Assembly: GCF_000155975.1 (NCBI RefSeq)
Contig: NZ_GG730299.1
Span: forward strand, 372,305-436,304
Direction: 5' to 3'
DNA from: Citrobacter youngae ATCC 29220
GTDB lineage: Bacteria > Pseudomonadota > Gammaproteobacteria > Enterobacterales > Enterobacteriaceae
DNA length: 64,000 bases
Shown: one piece after another, positions 50,426 to 59,652 of the stretch
Layout: each line of letters starts with the position of its first letter
How positions within the stretch are numbered: position 1 is the stretch's first letter
Made by a program: the position numbers and the translations under genes
Notes under the pieces: generated by a model
Database searches by the model: none
Told to the model about the DNA's origin: nothing
Seen by the model: the letters and a program-made list of their open reading frames with translations, nothing else

Positions 50426-51898
50426 TCAAGGCTGCGACAACGCCTGCTCCAGCACTGCCAGCACTCTTTTTATCTGCTGGATCTGCAATCCACCAAACCC
50501 AAAAAACATAACGGCATCGCTGTTTTCCGCGCGCCATGCGGATTCTGAACCATTCTCTATGTCCGGCAGCGTATCGAAACGAATCCCGGCCAGCAGGCAG
50601 CGTTGTTGCAGCCTGGCGATAATGTCGGGGTGTCTGTCAATGCGTAAAGAGAGGTGCAGACCCGCCGTTGCGCCAGCGATTTTCCCTTCGGGAAACAGCG
50701 CGGAAAGGCCGTCGCGTAATAGCGTAAGACGTGCCGCATAACTGCAGGCCAGCTTGCCGATATGCGTATAAAACACCTGATTTTGCATTAATTCGGCTAA
50801 AAATTGCTGCAATAGCCACTGGCTCCCGCTGTTGCTCAGCGCTTTCATATTCTGCACTGCCGGCAGCAGCTCGTCAGGGCAAATAAGATAGCCAAGACGC
50901 CCCCCGGGTCCCAGCGTTTTGGAGAATGTCCCCATGTAGATAACGCGGTTGTGATAATCCATGGCTTTCAGCGCGGGAAGGGGATTCTCCCCATAGGTAA
51001 ACACAGCATCGTAATCGTCTTCAATAATGTAAGCGCCAACGCGTTGCGCCCATATCAATAAGGCCTGACGCCGCTCCAGCGACAGGACGCTGCCCAGCGG
51101 GTACTGGTGAGCGGGAGTGACGTAACAAAGCTGGGTTTCAGATTCCGGTAAATTTTCGGTTTGCAGTCCGTGGTCATCGACGGCAATTGGCGTAATGTCT
51201 GCGCCGTAATAATTAAACAGATGCCATGCGCCTGAATAACAAGGGGACTCGGTCACGATATGGCACTTTTTTTTCTGGCTGATGGTACGATGGATAATAA
51301 ATAGCTGACTGAGCAGCGATAGACCTTCCTGAACCCCGTTGGTAATGATGATGTTCTCTGCCCGGGTATTAATACTGCGAGATAAATTAAGGTATCTGAC
51401 CAATTGGTCACGCAGTGAAAATAATCCACTTGGTGAATGATATCGGGTAAATAATTGTTCCTTAAGTACGCTGGGGACGTTGTTCCATTTTCGCCAGCTT
51501 GACCAGGGAAACGCGTTGGGATCGGGAATGCTCATCTGGCAATAGCACTCCCGTCCAGGCTCTGCATAAACGTCGGTGGGGATCTCAGCCGCTTTAGGTT
51601 TCATCGGCGGGGAACCCTGTGCGACCGGCACGATTGCTGGCGTTGTGCGTACGGGCGTGGTGAATATGACCTCGTAGCCGATACCCTGCCGACTCTTAAT
51701 TAACCCTGCGGCCATGAGCTTGTCGTAGGCCATCACGACCGTTATTTTGGCAACGTTCAATACCTGCGCCAGCTCGCGAATAGAGGGGAGTTTATCTCCA
51801 TAAAGCAAATCACCGCGCTGAATGGCCTGAAAATAAAATTGAAATATCTGCAATTGCAGCGGAGTACGGCTTTCTCGATCGAGAGTCGGTGTTAGCAT
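50426..51898 (-). CDS. MocR-type (GntR/aminotransferase fusion) transcription regulator
   Basis: A 490-aa protein. The N-terminal GntR winged helix (YGDKLPSIRELAQVLNVAKITVVMAYDKL) is fused to a fold-type I aminotransferase domain. PLP contacts are seen as EDDYDAVF and the Schiff-base Lys in MGTFSKTLGPGGRLGY. MocR proteins usually use PLP or an amino compound as ligand. It is divergent from the tor-like operon, with a shared 166-bp promoter region, so that operon is the obvious target. Confidence 0.92.
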   Translation of the reverse strand: MLTPTLDRESRTPLQLQIFQFYFQAIQRGDLLYGDKLPSIRELAQVLNVAKITVVMAYDKLMAAGLIKSRQGIGYEVIFTTPVRTTPAIVPVAQGSPPMKPKAAEIPTDVYAEPGRECYCQMSIPDPNAFPWSSWRKWNNVPSVLKEQLFTRYHSPSGLFSLRDQLVRYLNLSRSINTRAENIIITNGVQEGLSLLSQLFIIHRTISQKKKCHIVTESPCYSGAWHLFNYYGADITPIAVDDHGLQTENLPESETQLCYVTPAHQYPLGSVLSLERRQALLIWAQRVGAYIIEDDYDAVFTYGENPLPALKAMDYHNRVIYMGTFSKTLGPGGRLGYLICPDELLPAVQNMKALSNSGSQWLLQQFLAELMQNQVFYTHIGKLACSYAARLTLLRDGLSALFPEGKIAGATAGLHLSLRIDRHPDIIARLQQRCLLAGIRFDTLPDIENGSESAWRAENSDAVMFFGFGGLQIQQIKRVLAVLEQALSQP

Positions 51899-51912
51899 GC
51901 GAAATTCCTTAT

Positions 51913-51922
51913 GTATATATAC
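51913..51922. promoter_or_regulatory. Palindrome next to the mocR-like start
   Basis: GTATATATAC is a perfect 10-bp palindrome 15 bases upstream of the mocR-like ATG. Possible autoregulatory GntR-type site. Confidence 0.3.
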
Positions 51923-51979
51923 TCACTATATTACGAGTTTCTGTTTTTTTCCTATTTGATGCACCTCATAGAGTGGATG

Positions 51980-51989
51980 CTGTTCCTAT
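51980..51989 (+). promoter_or_regulatory. TorR-box-like decamer upstream of the tor-like operon
   Basis: CTGTTCCTAT differs from the TorR box CTGTTCATAT at one base. It is a single copy; E. coli torCAD has several. No torR, torS or torT gene is in the window. Confidence 0.35.
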
Positions 51990-52064
51990 AACCTGCCTTC
52001 GCTGTCTCTATTTTTGATTTTTATTATCGCTTAGCGTGTCGCTATTAAAAAAATGGAGGCAAGC

Positions 52065-53198
52065 ATGTCGTGGATAAAAAAGAGCGCGCTGTGGTGCGCA
52101 TTCGTCGGGGCGGTCGCAATGGCCCTGGTAATTTGGGGAACGTGGCAAGGCGTTCATTACACCAGTACCACCGAATTTTGTTTATCGTGTCACTCGATGC
52201 GCACTGTAGGAGAGGAATATAAAACCAGCGTGCATTTTCGCAATGCTTCTGGCGTACGTGCTGAGTGTAAGGATTGTCATATTCCGCCTGGCATCGTCCC
52301 GACGCTTGTGCGCAAAACGGAAGCCTTAAACGACCTTTACCACACCTTTATTTCTCCTTCGATCGATACCCCAGAGAAATTTGCCGCCAAACGCGCGGAA
52401 TTGGCCCAGCGAGAGTGGGCGCGAATGAGCGCTAACAATTCGGCGGCATGTAAATCTTGTCATAGCTATGAGGCGATGGATCACGGCAAGCAATCTGCGA
52501 ATGCGGCGGCGCAAATGACCGCGGCGACGGCGAAAGACAGCAACTGTATTGATTGTCACAAAGGTATTGCCCATCACAAACCCGATATGAGCAGCGGTTT
52601 TCGCGATCGCTATAAGCAGCTACAGCGGCAGGGAGAGTCTTTATCGAATGCGACCACGCTGTTCTCGTTAAGCGAAAAAGCACTGACGGCAACGGCCGGA
52701 AGTCCGGCAGGGAAAGCGCTGCTATTTCCCGCTACCGAGGTCAAAGTGCTGCAAAAAGAGGGTAGCAACGTACAGCTTGAACTGACGGGCTGGCGTGAAA
52801 GCAAAGGACGTGGACGGGTGATAACCCAGTATATGGGTAAGCGCGTTTTTTCCGCCGTGCTGGATGACTCTCTGATGGCTAACGTCAAAGTGCTGCAAAC
52901 CCAGGTCGATCCTGACTCACACCAGCAATGGCAGCAGGTGAGCGTAACCGCATGGACCTCTGCCCAAGGGCTTATCAGCAATATTGCACCGATCTGGGAA
53001 TATTCGGATCAAATGCTGCAATCCACCTGTAGCGCCTGTCATAGCACTCCTCCTACGACCCGATATACCGCCAACGGATGGATCGCGGGATTGAAAGCGA
53101 TGTCCACCTATTACCGACTTAATCCGGTGGAAGAACGTACGTTGTTGAAATACCTCCAGACCCATTCCAGCGATGTGTCTGAACCTAACAAAAATTAA
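52065..53198 (+). CDS. torC: Pentahaem cytochrome c, TorC/TorY type
   Basis: A 377-aa protein with an N-terminal anchor (ALWCAFVGAVAMALVIWG). It has a NapC/NirT tetrahaem domain with CLSCH, CKDCH, CKSCH and CIDCH, and a C-terminal monohaem domain with CSACH. This is the TorC layout, taking electrons from menaquinol to a periplasmic reductase. Start is ATG 52065, five bases after GGAGG; an upstream ATG at 52053 overlaps that site. First gene of a torC-torA-torD-like operon. Haem attachment would need the ccm genes at 7775-14096. Confidence 0.92.
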   Translation: MSWIKKSALWCAFVGAVAMALVIWGTWQGVHYTSTTEFCLSCHSMRTVGEEYKTSVHFRNASGVRAECKDCHIPPGIVPTLVRKTEALNDLYHTFISPSIDTPEKFAAKRAELAQREWARMSANNSAACKSCHSYEAMDHGKQSANAAAQMTAATAKDSNCIDCHKGIAHHKPDMSSGFRDRYKQLQRQGESLSNATTLFSLSEKALTATAGSPAGKALLFPATEVKVLQKEGSNVQLELTGWRESKGRGRVITQYMGKRVFSAVLDDSLMANVKVLQTQVDPDSHQQWQQVSVTAWTSAQGLISNIAPIWEYSDQMLQSTCSACHSTPPTTRYTANGWIAGLKAMSTYYRLNPVEERTLLKYLQTHSSDVSEPNKN

Positions 53199-53207
53199 GG
53201 AAAATGT

Positions 53208-55706
53208 ATGGATATTCATGACTTTAATCCGTCTCGCCGCCGTTTTCTGAGCGGTATGTTGGCGGTGGGTGCAGCCAGTGCGCTGGCGCCGAACCCGCTG
53301 ATCTCAAAAGTATGGGCGGCGGGAGAAAACCCCGAACAGTGGATCCAGTCCGGTTCGCATTTTGGCGCTTTCGAAGCCAAAGTGGTCAACGGCGAGTGGC
53401 TGGAAACCCGGCCTTTCAAACATGATAAATACCCTTGCGATATGCTGAACGCGGTGCGTGAAGTGGTCTATAACCCGTCGCGGGTGCGTTATCCAATGGT
53501 TCGTCTGGACTGGTTACGCAAGCGTGAGAAATCGGATCGCAGCCAGCGCGGAGATAATCGTTTTGTGCGGGTAAGCTGGGATCAGGCGCTGGACCTGTTT
53601 TACGAAGAGCTGGAGCGGGTACAAAAAACCTACGGTTCATCGGGGGTTTTTACCGGGCTGGCTGACTGGCAAATGGTAGGGAAATACCATAAAGCGGGCG
53701 GGGCGATGGATAGAGGACTTGGCCTGCATGGTAGCTATGTGACGACCGTTGGCGACTATTCAGCGGCGGCGGCGCAGGTTATCTTGCCGCATGTGATTGG
53801 TTCGCTGGAAGTTTATGAGCAGCAAACGTCGCTGCCGCTGGTTATCCAGAACAGCAATACCATTGTGCTGTGGGGTTGCGATCCGATCAAGAATCTGCAG
53901 ATCGAGTTTCTGGTTCCCGATCACGATGCGTTCGGCTACTGGCAACAGATTAAAGAGGCGGTTGCGCAGGGGAAAATGCGCGTTATCAGCGTCGATCCAG
54001 TGCGTAGCAAATCGCAAAACTATCTTGGCTGCGAACAACTGGCGCTACGGCCTCAAACCGATGTCGCGCTAATGTTGGCGCTCGCACATACGCTATATGA
54101 AGAAAAACTGTACGACACGGCGTTTATTAACGATTACACCGTCGGTTTTGAGCAGTTCTTGCCGTATCTGCTCGGCGAGAGTGATAAGCAGCCGAAAAAT
54201 GCCGAATGGGCCGCGGAAATCTGTGGTCTGACGGCGGAGCAGATCCGTGATTTTGCCCGCCTGTTGGTCAAAGGCCGGACCCAATTCATGGGCGGTTGGT
54301 GCGCACAACGGATGCATCATGGCGAACAGTATCCCTGGATGCTGGTGGTGCTGGCCAGTATGGTTGGCCAAATTGGCTTGCCGGGCGGCGGCGTAGGGTT
54401 TGGCTGGCATTACAACGGCGGTGGTACGGTGACATCCGCCGGACCCGTACTCTCCGGACTGGGGGGGATCGCGAATCCTCCACCGGCGAAGTATAAAGCG
54501 GATTTTCGCGGCGCATCGGAGCATATCCCCACCTCACGCATCGTTGACTGCCTGCTGGAGCCGGGCAAAAAGGTTGCCTTTAACGGCGAAACGTTAACCT
54601 GGCCTGATATCAAAATGGCGATCTACAGCGCGGCTAATCCATTCCATGCGCAGCAGGATCGTAATCGAATGATTGAGGCGTGGAAGAAGCTGGAAACCGT
54701 GGTGGTGTTGGATCATCAGTGGACCGCGTCGTGTCGATTTGCCGATATCGTTCTGCCCGTGACCACCCGCTTTGAACGTAACGATATTGAACAGTTTGGT
54801 ACGCATTCAAATAAAGGGCTGATGGCCCTGCATCAGGTTGTTAAACCGCAATATGAAGCCCGGCATGATTTTGACGTATTTGCCGGATTATGTAAGCGCT
54901 TTGACAAAGAGGCGGTGTACCGCGAAAACCGCGATGAAATGCAGTGGATCCAGGCGCTCTATGATGAAGGCGTGAAGATGGGCGCGTCGCTCGGCGTCTC
55001 CTTACCGGACTTTACTACGTTCTGGCAGGGCGAAGGATATATTGAATATCCGGCCGGACAGCCGTGGGTGCGTCATGGTGAGTTTCGCGACCAGCCAGAC
55101 CTTAATCCGCTGGGAACGCCGTCAGGTCTGATTGAAATCTACAGTAAAACCATTGCCGGTTTTGCCTATGAGGATTGCCCCGGCCATCCGGTATGGATGG
55201 AACCGTTTGAACGTAACCATTCCGCTAAAAAAAATAAATATCCGCTGCATCTGCAATCCTGCCATCCGGATAAACGTCTGCACTCTCAACTGTGCTCAAG
55301 CGATGCGTTTCGCAACACCTATGCGGTTGCCGGAAGAGAACCGCTTTATATCAGCGCGCAGGATGCCGCCGCCCGTGGCCTGAAAGCTGGTGATATTGCT
55401 CGCGTCTTTAACGACCGCGGTCAGGTGCTGGCTGGGGTAGTGATTAGCCCTGATTTCACCCCCGGCGTGATCCGCATTCATGAAGGGGCATGGTATTCCC
55501 CGCAGGAAGGTGGAAAAGCCGGGACGTTGTGCACCTATGGTGACCCGAACGTCCTGAGTGCCGATATTGGTACTTCGCAGCTGGCGCAAGGCCCTTCAGC
55601 TCATACCGTGCTGGTGGAGGTCGAACGTTATCAGCAGAAAGCCCCACAAGTCACGGCATTCGGTGGTCCGGAGACAGTAAAAGAGGAGGGGGGAAGTGCA
55701 GCATAA
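53208..55706 (+). CDS. torA: Periplasmic TMAO reductase-like molybdoenzyme (TorA family)
   Basis: An 832-aa DMSO-reductase-family enzyme. A twin-arginine signal (SRRRFLSGMLAVGAASALA) is followed by a region without the iron-sulfur Cys cluster, as in TorA and BisC. The molybdenum ligand should be the Ser in VGDYSAAAAQ. Long stretches match E. coli TorA (GQIGLPGGGVGFGWHYNGGG; NPLGTPSGLIEIYSKTIA). It probably reduces TMAO or another N- or S-oxide; the exact substrate is open. Confidence 0.9.
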   Translation: MDIHDFNPSRRRFLSGMLAVGAASALAPNPLISKVWAAGENPEQWIQSGSHFGAFEAKVVNGEWLETRPFKHDKYPCDMLNAVREVVYNPSRVRYPMVRLDWLRKREKSDRSQRGDNRFVRVSWDQALDLFYEELERVQKTYGSSGVFTGLADWQMVGKYHKAGGAMDRGLGLHGSYVTTVGDYSAAAAQVILPHVIGSLEVYEQQTSLPLVIQNSNTIVLWGCDPIKNLQIEFLVPDHDAFGYWQQIKEAVAQGKMRVISVDPVRSKSQNYLGCEQLALRPQTDVALMLALAHTLYEEKLYDTAFINDYTVGFEQFLPYLLGESDKQPKNAEWAAEICGLTAEQIRDFARLLVKGRTQFMGGWCAQRMHHGEQYPWMLVVLASMVGQIGLPGGGVGFGWHYNGGGTVTSAGPVLSGLGGIANPPPAKYKADFRGASEHIPTSRIVDCLLEPGKKVAFNGETLTWPDIKMAIYSAANPFHAQQDRNRMIEAWKKLETVVVLDHQWTASCRFADIVLPVTTRFERNDIEQFGTHSNKGLMALHQVVKPQYEARHDFDVFAGLCKRFDKEAVYRENRDEMQWIQALYDEGVKMGASLGVSLPDFTTFWQGEGYIEYPAGQPWVRHGEFRDQPDLNPLGTPSGLIEIYSKTIAGFAYEDCPGHPVWMEPFERNHSAKKNKYPLHLQSCHPDKRLHSQLCSSDAFRNTYAVAGREPLYISAQDAAARGLKAGDIARVFNDRGQVLAGVVISPDFTPGVIRIHEGAWYSPQEGGKAGTLCTYGDPNVLSADIGTSQLAQGPSAHTVLVEVERYQQKAPQVTAFGGPETVKEEGGSAA

Positions 55707-56328
55707 CCAAATACATCAACAGCGGGCGGACATGTACCAGTGGTTCTCGCAATTGTTATTCCGGGAGCTGGACGAAACGCAACTCGCCAGCCTGGAAAAT
55801 AGCGATAACCGGGCGTGGATTATCTCACTGGCGGCGATTCCTGGATTGTCTGGCAAGGTTAAGCATTTTGAGCGTAGCCTGACGCGGATTTTGCGCCGTG
55901 GATCCCGGCAGCTGGAGCTTGCCGCGGATTTTGCCTCGCTGTTTCTGCTGGCGCCGCCTGGGGGCGTTTCTCCTTATGCCGGGCATTATCCACACACGAC
56001 AGCGGCACAGGAGCGCCAGCAAATGAATGTGCTGCTGGTCGAACAAGGTCTGGCAACGCGGGAAAACGAGCCATCAGATCACATTGCCATTCAGCTGGCA
56101 TTGATGGCGAGGATGATTGCTAAAGAGGAGACGCTATCCGCCCAGTATTACTTTTTGCATCACCACATTATGAGCTGGGCGCCATTGCTACGCGACGCCT
56201 GCCTCGCGAGGGATGAAGAGGGGTTTTACCCTCGGGCGGTTAACCTGATAGTGAGCTTTATGCGCGAGGATGAACAGTATCTGGAATCGCTGCTAATGGA
56301 TGATTTTTATCTCAGCAGCCAGCGCTGA
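55696..56328 (+). CDS. torD: TorA-specific chaperone, TorD family
   Basis: A 210-aa all-helical protein with the TorD-family signature ENEPSDHIAIQLALM. GTG start at 55696 after GAGGGGGG, overlapping the torA-like end by 11 bases, so translation is coupled. It should bind the TorA-like apoenzyme and assist cofactor insertion before Tat export. Confidence 0.9.
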   Translation: MQHNQIHQQRADMYQWFSQLLFRELDETQLASLENSDNRAWIISLAAIPGLSGKVKHFERSLTRILRRGSRQLELAADFASLFLLAPPGGVSPYAGHYPHTTAAQERQQMNVLLVEQGLATRENEPSDHIAIQLALMARMIAKEETLSAQYYFLHHHIMSWAPLLRDACLARDEEGFYPRAVNLIVSFMREDEQYLESLLMDDFYLSSQR

Positions 56329-57122
56329 AAATAAAAAGGGACTGCTGGTGCTGTAATGCCAGCCAGTCAGCGCCTCAGTTTCAGAAAGTATCAACCTGTA
56401 CTGGCGGAGGTAAAGAACATGCTATCTCGGAGAAAGAGTTCCGTTCACCTCATGCTCATTGCTTCTCTTAAGCATTGGTTCATGTGAACGTGTAAAGGGC
56501 GTTCTCCGCCACGCCCTTTACAATCCCGGCTCCCGGCGGGAAAATTGCCACTTCGTGGTTCCCTCCGCTTATTCCTCCAGGCTACCGGGCCGGGCGCGAG
56601 GTAGCGTCCCTGCAAAGCGCGCCCTGAGCCAGCATCCATGCTGGCTCTCCCTGCCTTACGGAAACACGTCGGCAATTTTCAGCCGGACCAGCCACGCCTG
56701 ACCATCTGTATTTTTATTTGAATATATTTGAACAGCAAAAAAGATTTAACTGGAAGTCAGAGCGTTGAAGCGATGACTCCGGTCCGGCTGAAAATCGATG
56801 AGTCGTTGACGGCTGACCGGGTCTGCCCGCAGGGATGCGGGCAGAGGGGACAGCCTGCATGGACGCAGGCCCGGCCCCGACCCGACAGGCAGGCGGAATA
56901 AGACGAATAGCTCGCGTAGCGACGATTTTCCCGCCGGGAGCCTGGGTTGCAAGGGAGGCGGCGGTGAGCCTCCCTTGCACGTTCACGGGCATCAGCGCTT
57001 CAGAGAAATGACACCATTGAGGTGAACGGAACCCTGAGCAAGAATCACATGTTCACCATACATGCTTTACTGATCAGCCTTACAGCCTGCGCTGTCCCTT
57101 GTCGTTAATGGGGAGCAGAAAG
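56329..57122. other. Gene-free region between torD-like gene and efpL
   Basis: Nearly 800 bases without a credible gene. Most of it is the nested palindrome at 56438-57033. Open frames seen here on both strands are by-products of the repeat structure. The remaining 57034-57122 shows nothing clear. Confidence 0.7.
56438..57033. repeat. 596-bp imperfect palindrome made of nested hairpins
   Basis: Complementary arm pairs, outside to inside: 56438-56452 with 57019-57033 (15 bp), 56484-56492 with 56978-56986 (9 bp), 56528-56545 with 56925-56942 (18 bp), 56568-56575 with 56895-56902 (8 bp), and 56675-56689 with 56781-56795 (15 bp). Local hairpins sit between them on both sides: 56491-56522, 56625-56646, 56823-56844 and 56948-56979. 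The centre (56690-56780) is AT-rich. I cannot name the family. Confidence 0.85.
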
Positions 57123-57695
57123 TTAGTCTGCACGGCCCATATAGCGACGTTCTTCGATATGAATACGAATTTTTTCGCCCGCGCTCAGATACTCGGGAAC
57201 CAGGATCACCAGACCGGTCGTCAGGGTCGCAGGTTTGTTACGCGCGCTCGCTGAAGCGCCTTTAATGCCCGGCGCCGTTTCAACAATCTCCAGGTCTACC
57301 GTTTGCGGCAGTTCAAGCGCCAGCAGCTGACCGTCCCAGGTCAGTACCTGCATATCCGGCATTCCGCCTTCAGGGATGAACAGCAGCTCTTCTTCAATCT
57401 GGTCTTTGGTAAAGGTATACGGGGTATAGTCTTCTTTATCCATAAAGACATATTCGTTGCCATCCACATACGAAAAATCAACGCCACGGCGGCTCAGGGT
57501 GACGGTATCAACGATATCATCGCCTTTGAAGCGTTCTTCAACTTTCAGGCCGGTGCGGACATCAGAAAAACGCATTTTGTACAGCGTGGCGGCGCCACGT
57601 GCGGTCGGTGATTGAATATCAATATCTTTTACAATCAGCAGCTTGCCATTGTAATTCAGTACCATACCTTTTTTAATTTCGTTCGCTCTTGGCAT
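57123..57695 (-). CDS. yeiP: Elongation factor P-like protein EfpL (YeiP)
   Basis: A 190-aa EF-P paralogue with the three-domain layout. The tip of the domain I loop is SPTARGAAT with Arg33 in place of the modified Lys of EF-P. It relieves ribosome stalling at polyproline and related motifs without needing modification. Divergent from yeiW. Confidence 0.96.
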   Translation of the reverse strand: MPRANEIKKGMVLNYNGKLLIVKDIDIQSPTARGAATLYKMRFSDVRTGLKVEERFKGDDIVDTVTLSRRGVDFSYVDGNEYVFMDKEDYTPYTFTKDQIEEELLFIPEGGMPDMQVLTWDGQLLALELPQTVDLEIVETAPGIKGASASARNKPATLTTGLVILVPEYLSAGEKIRIHIEERRYMGRAD

Positions 57696-57852
57696 CGAAA
57701 AAATCCTGTAGTGAGGAGTGTCTAAAATATCGCGTAAAACTACTCGCGCCGGGGCATTCAGGCAAGTGGAATTGATGCTTTTGCTGGTGCAAAAAAGGTG
57801 TTACTGTGCGCTTCCCGCACAATCCGATGGTTTACGATAGAGAGAATACTGT

Positions 57853-58107
57853 ATGGAATGCCGTCCGGATTGTGGCGCATGCTGCACCGCGCCTTCAATC
57901 TCCAGCCCTATCCCCGGTATGCCTGATGGCAAGCCCGCTAATACGCCCTGCGTGCAGTTGGATGAATCCCTGCGCTGCAAAATTTTTGCTTCGCCGCTGC
58001 GGCCAAAAGTATGCGGCGGTTTGCAGCCCAGTGCGGAAATGTGCGGGAAGACGACGCACCAGGCCATGCTGTATCTTATTGAACTCGAAACGCTGACCGC
58101 GCCTTAA
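57853..58107 (+). CDS. yeiW: YkgJ-family cysteine cluster protein YeiW
   Basis: An 84-aa protein with an N-terminal cysteine cluster ([11 protein letters not shown]) and further Cys residues (CVQ, CKIF, KVCGG, EMCG). These are typical of the zinc/iron chelating CxxCxxCC family. ATG 57853 is the family start. Its last 4 bases overlap the setB stop on the other strand. Confidence 0.9.
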   Translation: MECRPDCGACCTAPSISSPIPGMPDGKPANTPCVQLDESLRCKIFASPLRPKVCGGLQPSAEMCGKTTHQAMLYLIELETLTAP

Positions 58108-59285
58108 ATGTCTTTAATGCGCATCAGGCAGGCTACGGTGGCGATAATCATCACCAGCGCAAACCAGAACACCGCATGATAATTCCAGATTTCCGCCGCA
58201 ATGCCTGCCAGCGAGCCCGCGATAATCCAGCCTACGCGGATAGTGTTCGTATATAAGGTTGTTGCTGAACCGGCCTGACCGGGCATTAAATCCTGGAAAT
58301 AGAGCATTCCAATCCCGCCGAGAATACCGATGTAAATGGCGTTCAGCAGCTGTAAGCCAAGCAATACCGCCGGAGAGTGGGCCAACAGCATACCGGCATA
58401 AAAGAAAAAACCGGCCACGGCTGCAATTCTCATCAACAGACGTTTGCCCAGACGTTTCGCAAAATATCCCGCAATCAGCATGGTCGGGATTTCCAGCCCG
58501 GCGGCGGTGCCCATCATGATACCGGCGAGCTTTTCCGGCAGATGCAGTTCATTGATAATAAACAGCGGCATATTAATGATATAGAGGCTGTTGGTGCCCC
58601 ACATTAATGTACAGATAGCAAAAAGCAGCAGCGCGTCACGACGATTGCGCCGCGGGGCTTCTACCGCGCCCGTGGCGATCGGTACGTTTTTGCTCATGGA
58701 CGGTAAGAACAACCACACCATTGCGCCGCAGACGACAAATGCAACCGCGGCGCTGAGGTACATCACGGTAAAGCTGAAACCCATCGCCAGCGCATAGGCC
58801 AGCGGCGGGCCGATGACCCAGGCCAGCGACACCTGAGCGCGCATGATTGAACTGAACATCACCGCTTCCCGCCCCGTGCGGTCAGCATGCTCGCGGGCGA
58901 GAGCAAACATTTGCGGGTTGGCGGTGGAGCCAAAGCTACTGAGGAATACGCCGACAAACAGCAAAATAAAATAGTTTCTGTTCCAGGCAAACAGCACGCA
59001 GGCCAGCATTCCCAGGACACAGCAAAAAACGATCAAATTCTTACGATCGCCTTTTTTGTCCGAACGTCCGGCCAGAAATTGGCTCACCAGAATGCCGATT
59101 ACGGCGCTGCCGGTAAAAAAGAATCCGACCATGCCGGGACGCGCATGGACTTCATCGGTCAGAAAAAGGCTCAGCGTTGGTGTCTGCAAAGCGCCGGCGA
59201 TACCCGTCAGAAACGCGACAAGCAGGAACGCCGCAGACGTTAAATCGAACGCCTTAGGTGTGGCGGCTACGGGGGTGTTATGCAT
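58104..59285 (-). CDS. setB: Sugar efflux transporter SetB (YeiO)
   Basis: A 393-aa major facilitator of the SET family with 12 hydrophobic segments and motif A-like [11 protein letters not shown]. It exports sugars such as lactose and glucose analogues. It diverges from fruBKA, with 367 bases between. Confidence 0.94.
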   Translation of the reverse strand: MHNTPVAATPKAFDLTSAAFLLVAFLTGIAGALQTPTLSLFLTDEVHARPGMVGFFFTGSAVIGILVSQFLAGRSDKKGDRKNLIVFCCVLGMLACVLFAWNRNYFILLFVGVFLSSFGSTANPQMFALAREHADRTGREAVMFSSIMRAQVSLAWVIGPPLAYALAMGFSFTVMYLSAAVAFVVCGAMVWLFLPSMSKNVPIATGAVEAPRRNRRDALLLFAICTLMWGTNSLYIINMPLFIINELHLPEKLAGIMMGTAAGLEIPTMLIAGYFAKRLGKRLLMRIAAVAGFFFYAGMLLAHSPAVLLGLQLLNAIYIGILGGIGMLYFQDLMPGQAGSATTLYTNTIRVGWIIAGSLAGIAAEIWNYHAVFWFALVMIIATVACLMRIKDI

Positions 59286-59552
59286 GTTTTGATATCAATG
59301 ATGTGAAGAGACGCGGAGTTTACGCTGCTTGTCAGAAAATAAACAGGGAGCCAAATCAAAATCGGCATCAAAAATCAAAATAGCATTTCAGTCAAAGAAG
59401 ACGGTTTGCTGACGTTGCTGAATCTGACGAGCTGACGCCATTTTGCGTCAGCAATTTTTTCTTCTCCGCATAGAAAATGTGCGTTATCTCTAAATTCAGC
59501 AAGTAATTTGTCAACTTTACTTGTGTGCTGAAGAAAAAAGATCAAGACTTCT

Positions 59553-59564
59553 TGAAACGTTTCA
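59553..59564. promoter_or_regulatory. Cra (FruR) operator 1
   Basis: TGAAACGTTTCA is a perfect Cra palindrome, placed over the likely -35 region of fruBKA. Cra represses until fructose 1-phosphate binds. Confidence 0.9.
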
Positions 59565-59619
59565 GCGTCATCTTGCTATAACCGATGGAGTCAGGTGACG
59601 CCTTTTTTCTCATAGTGGC

Positions 59620-59631
59620 TGAATCGTTTCA
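59620..59631. promoter_or_regulatory. Cra (FruR) operator 2
   Basis: TGAATCGTTTCA differs from the Cra palindrome by one base. It lies downstream of the likely start point, 22 bases before the fruB ATG. Two operators are also known at E. coli fruB. Confidence 0.85.
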
Positions 59632-59652
59632 ATTCAGCGGGAGAGGAGAACC

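Larger units (their letters stand above)
59286..59652. other. setB-fruB divergent promoter region
   Basis: The region holds the fruB promoter with two Cra operators, and must hold the leftward setB promoter. A -10 TATAAC at 59577-59582 with an extended TGC is the best fruB candidate; -35 TTGAAA at 59552-59557 overlaps the first operator. No gene is seen. Confidence 0.6.

Noticed and set aside
56445..56992. Open frames of 68-92 codons on both strands in the torD-efpL gap
   Set aside because: They follow the arms of the large palindrome and change strand with its symmetry; explained by the repeat rather than by genes.
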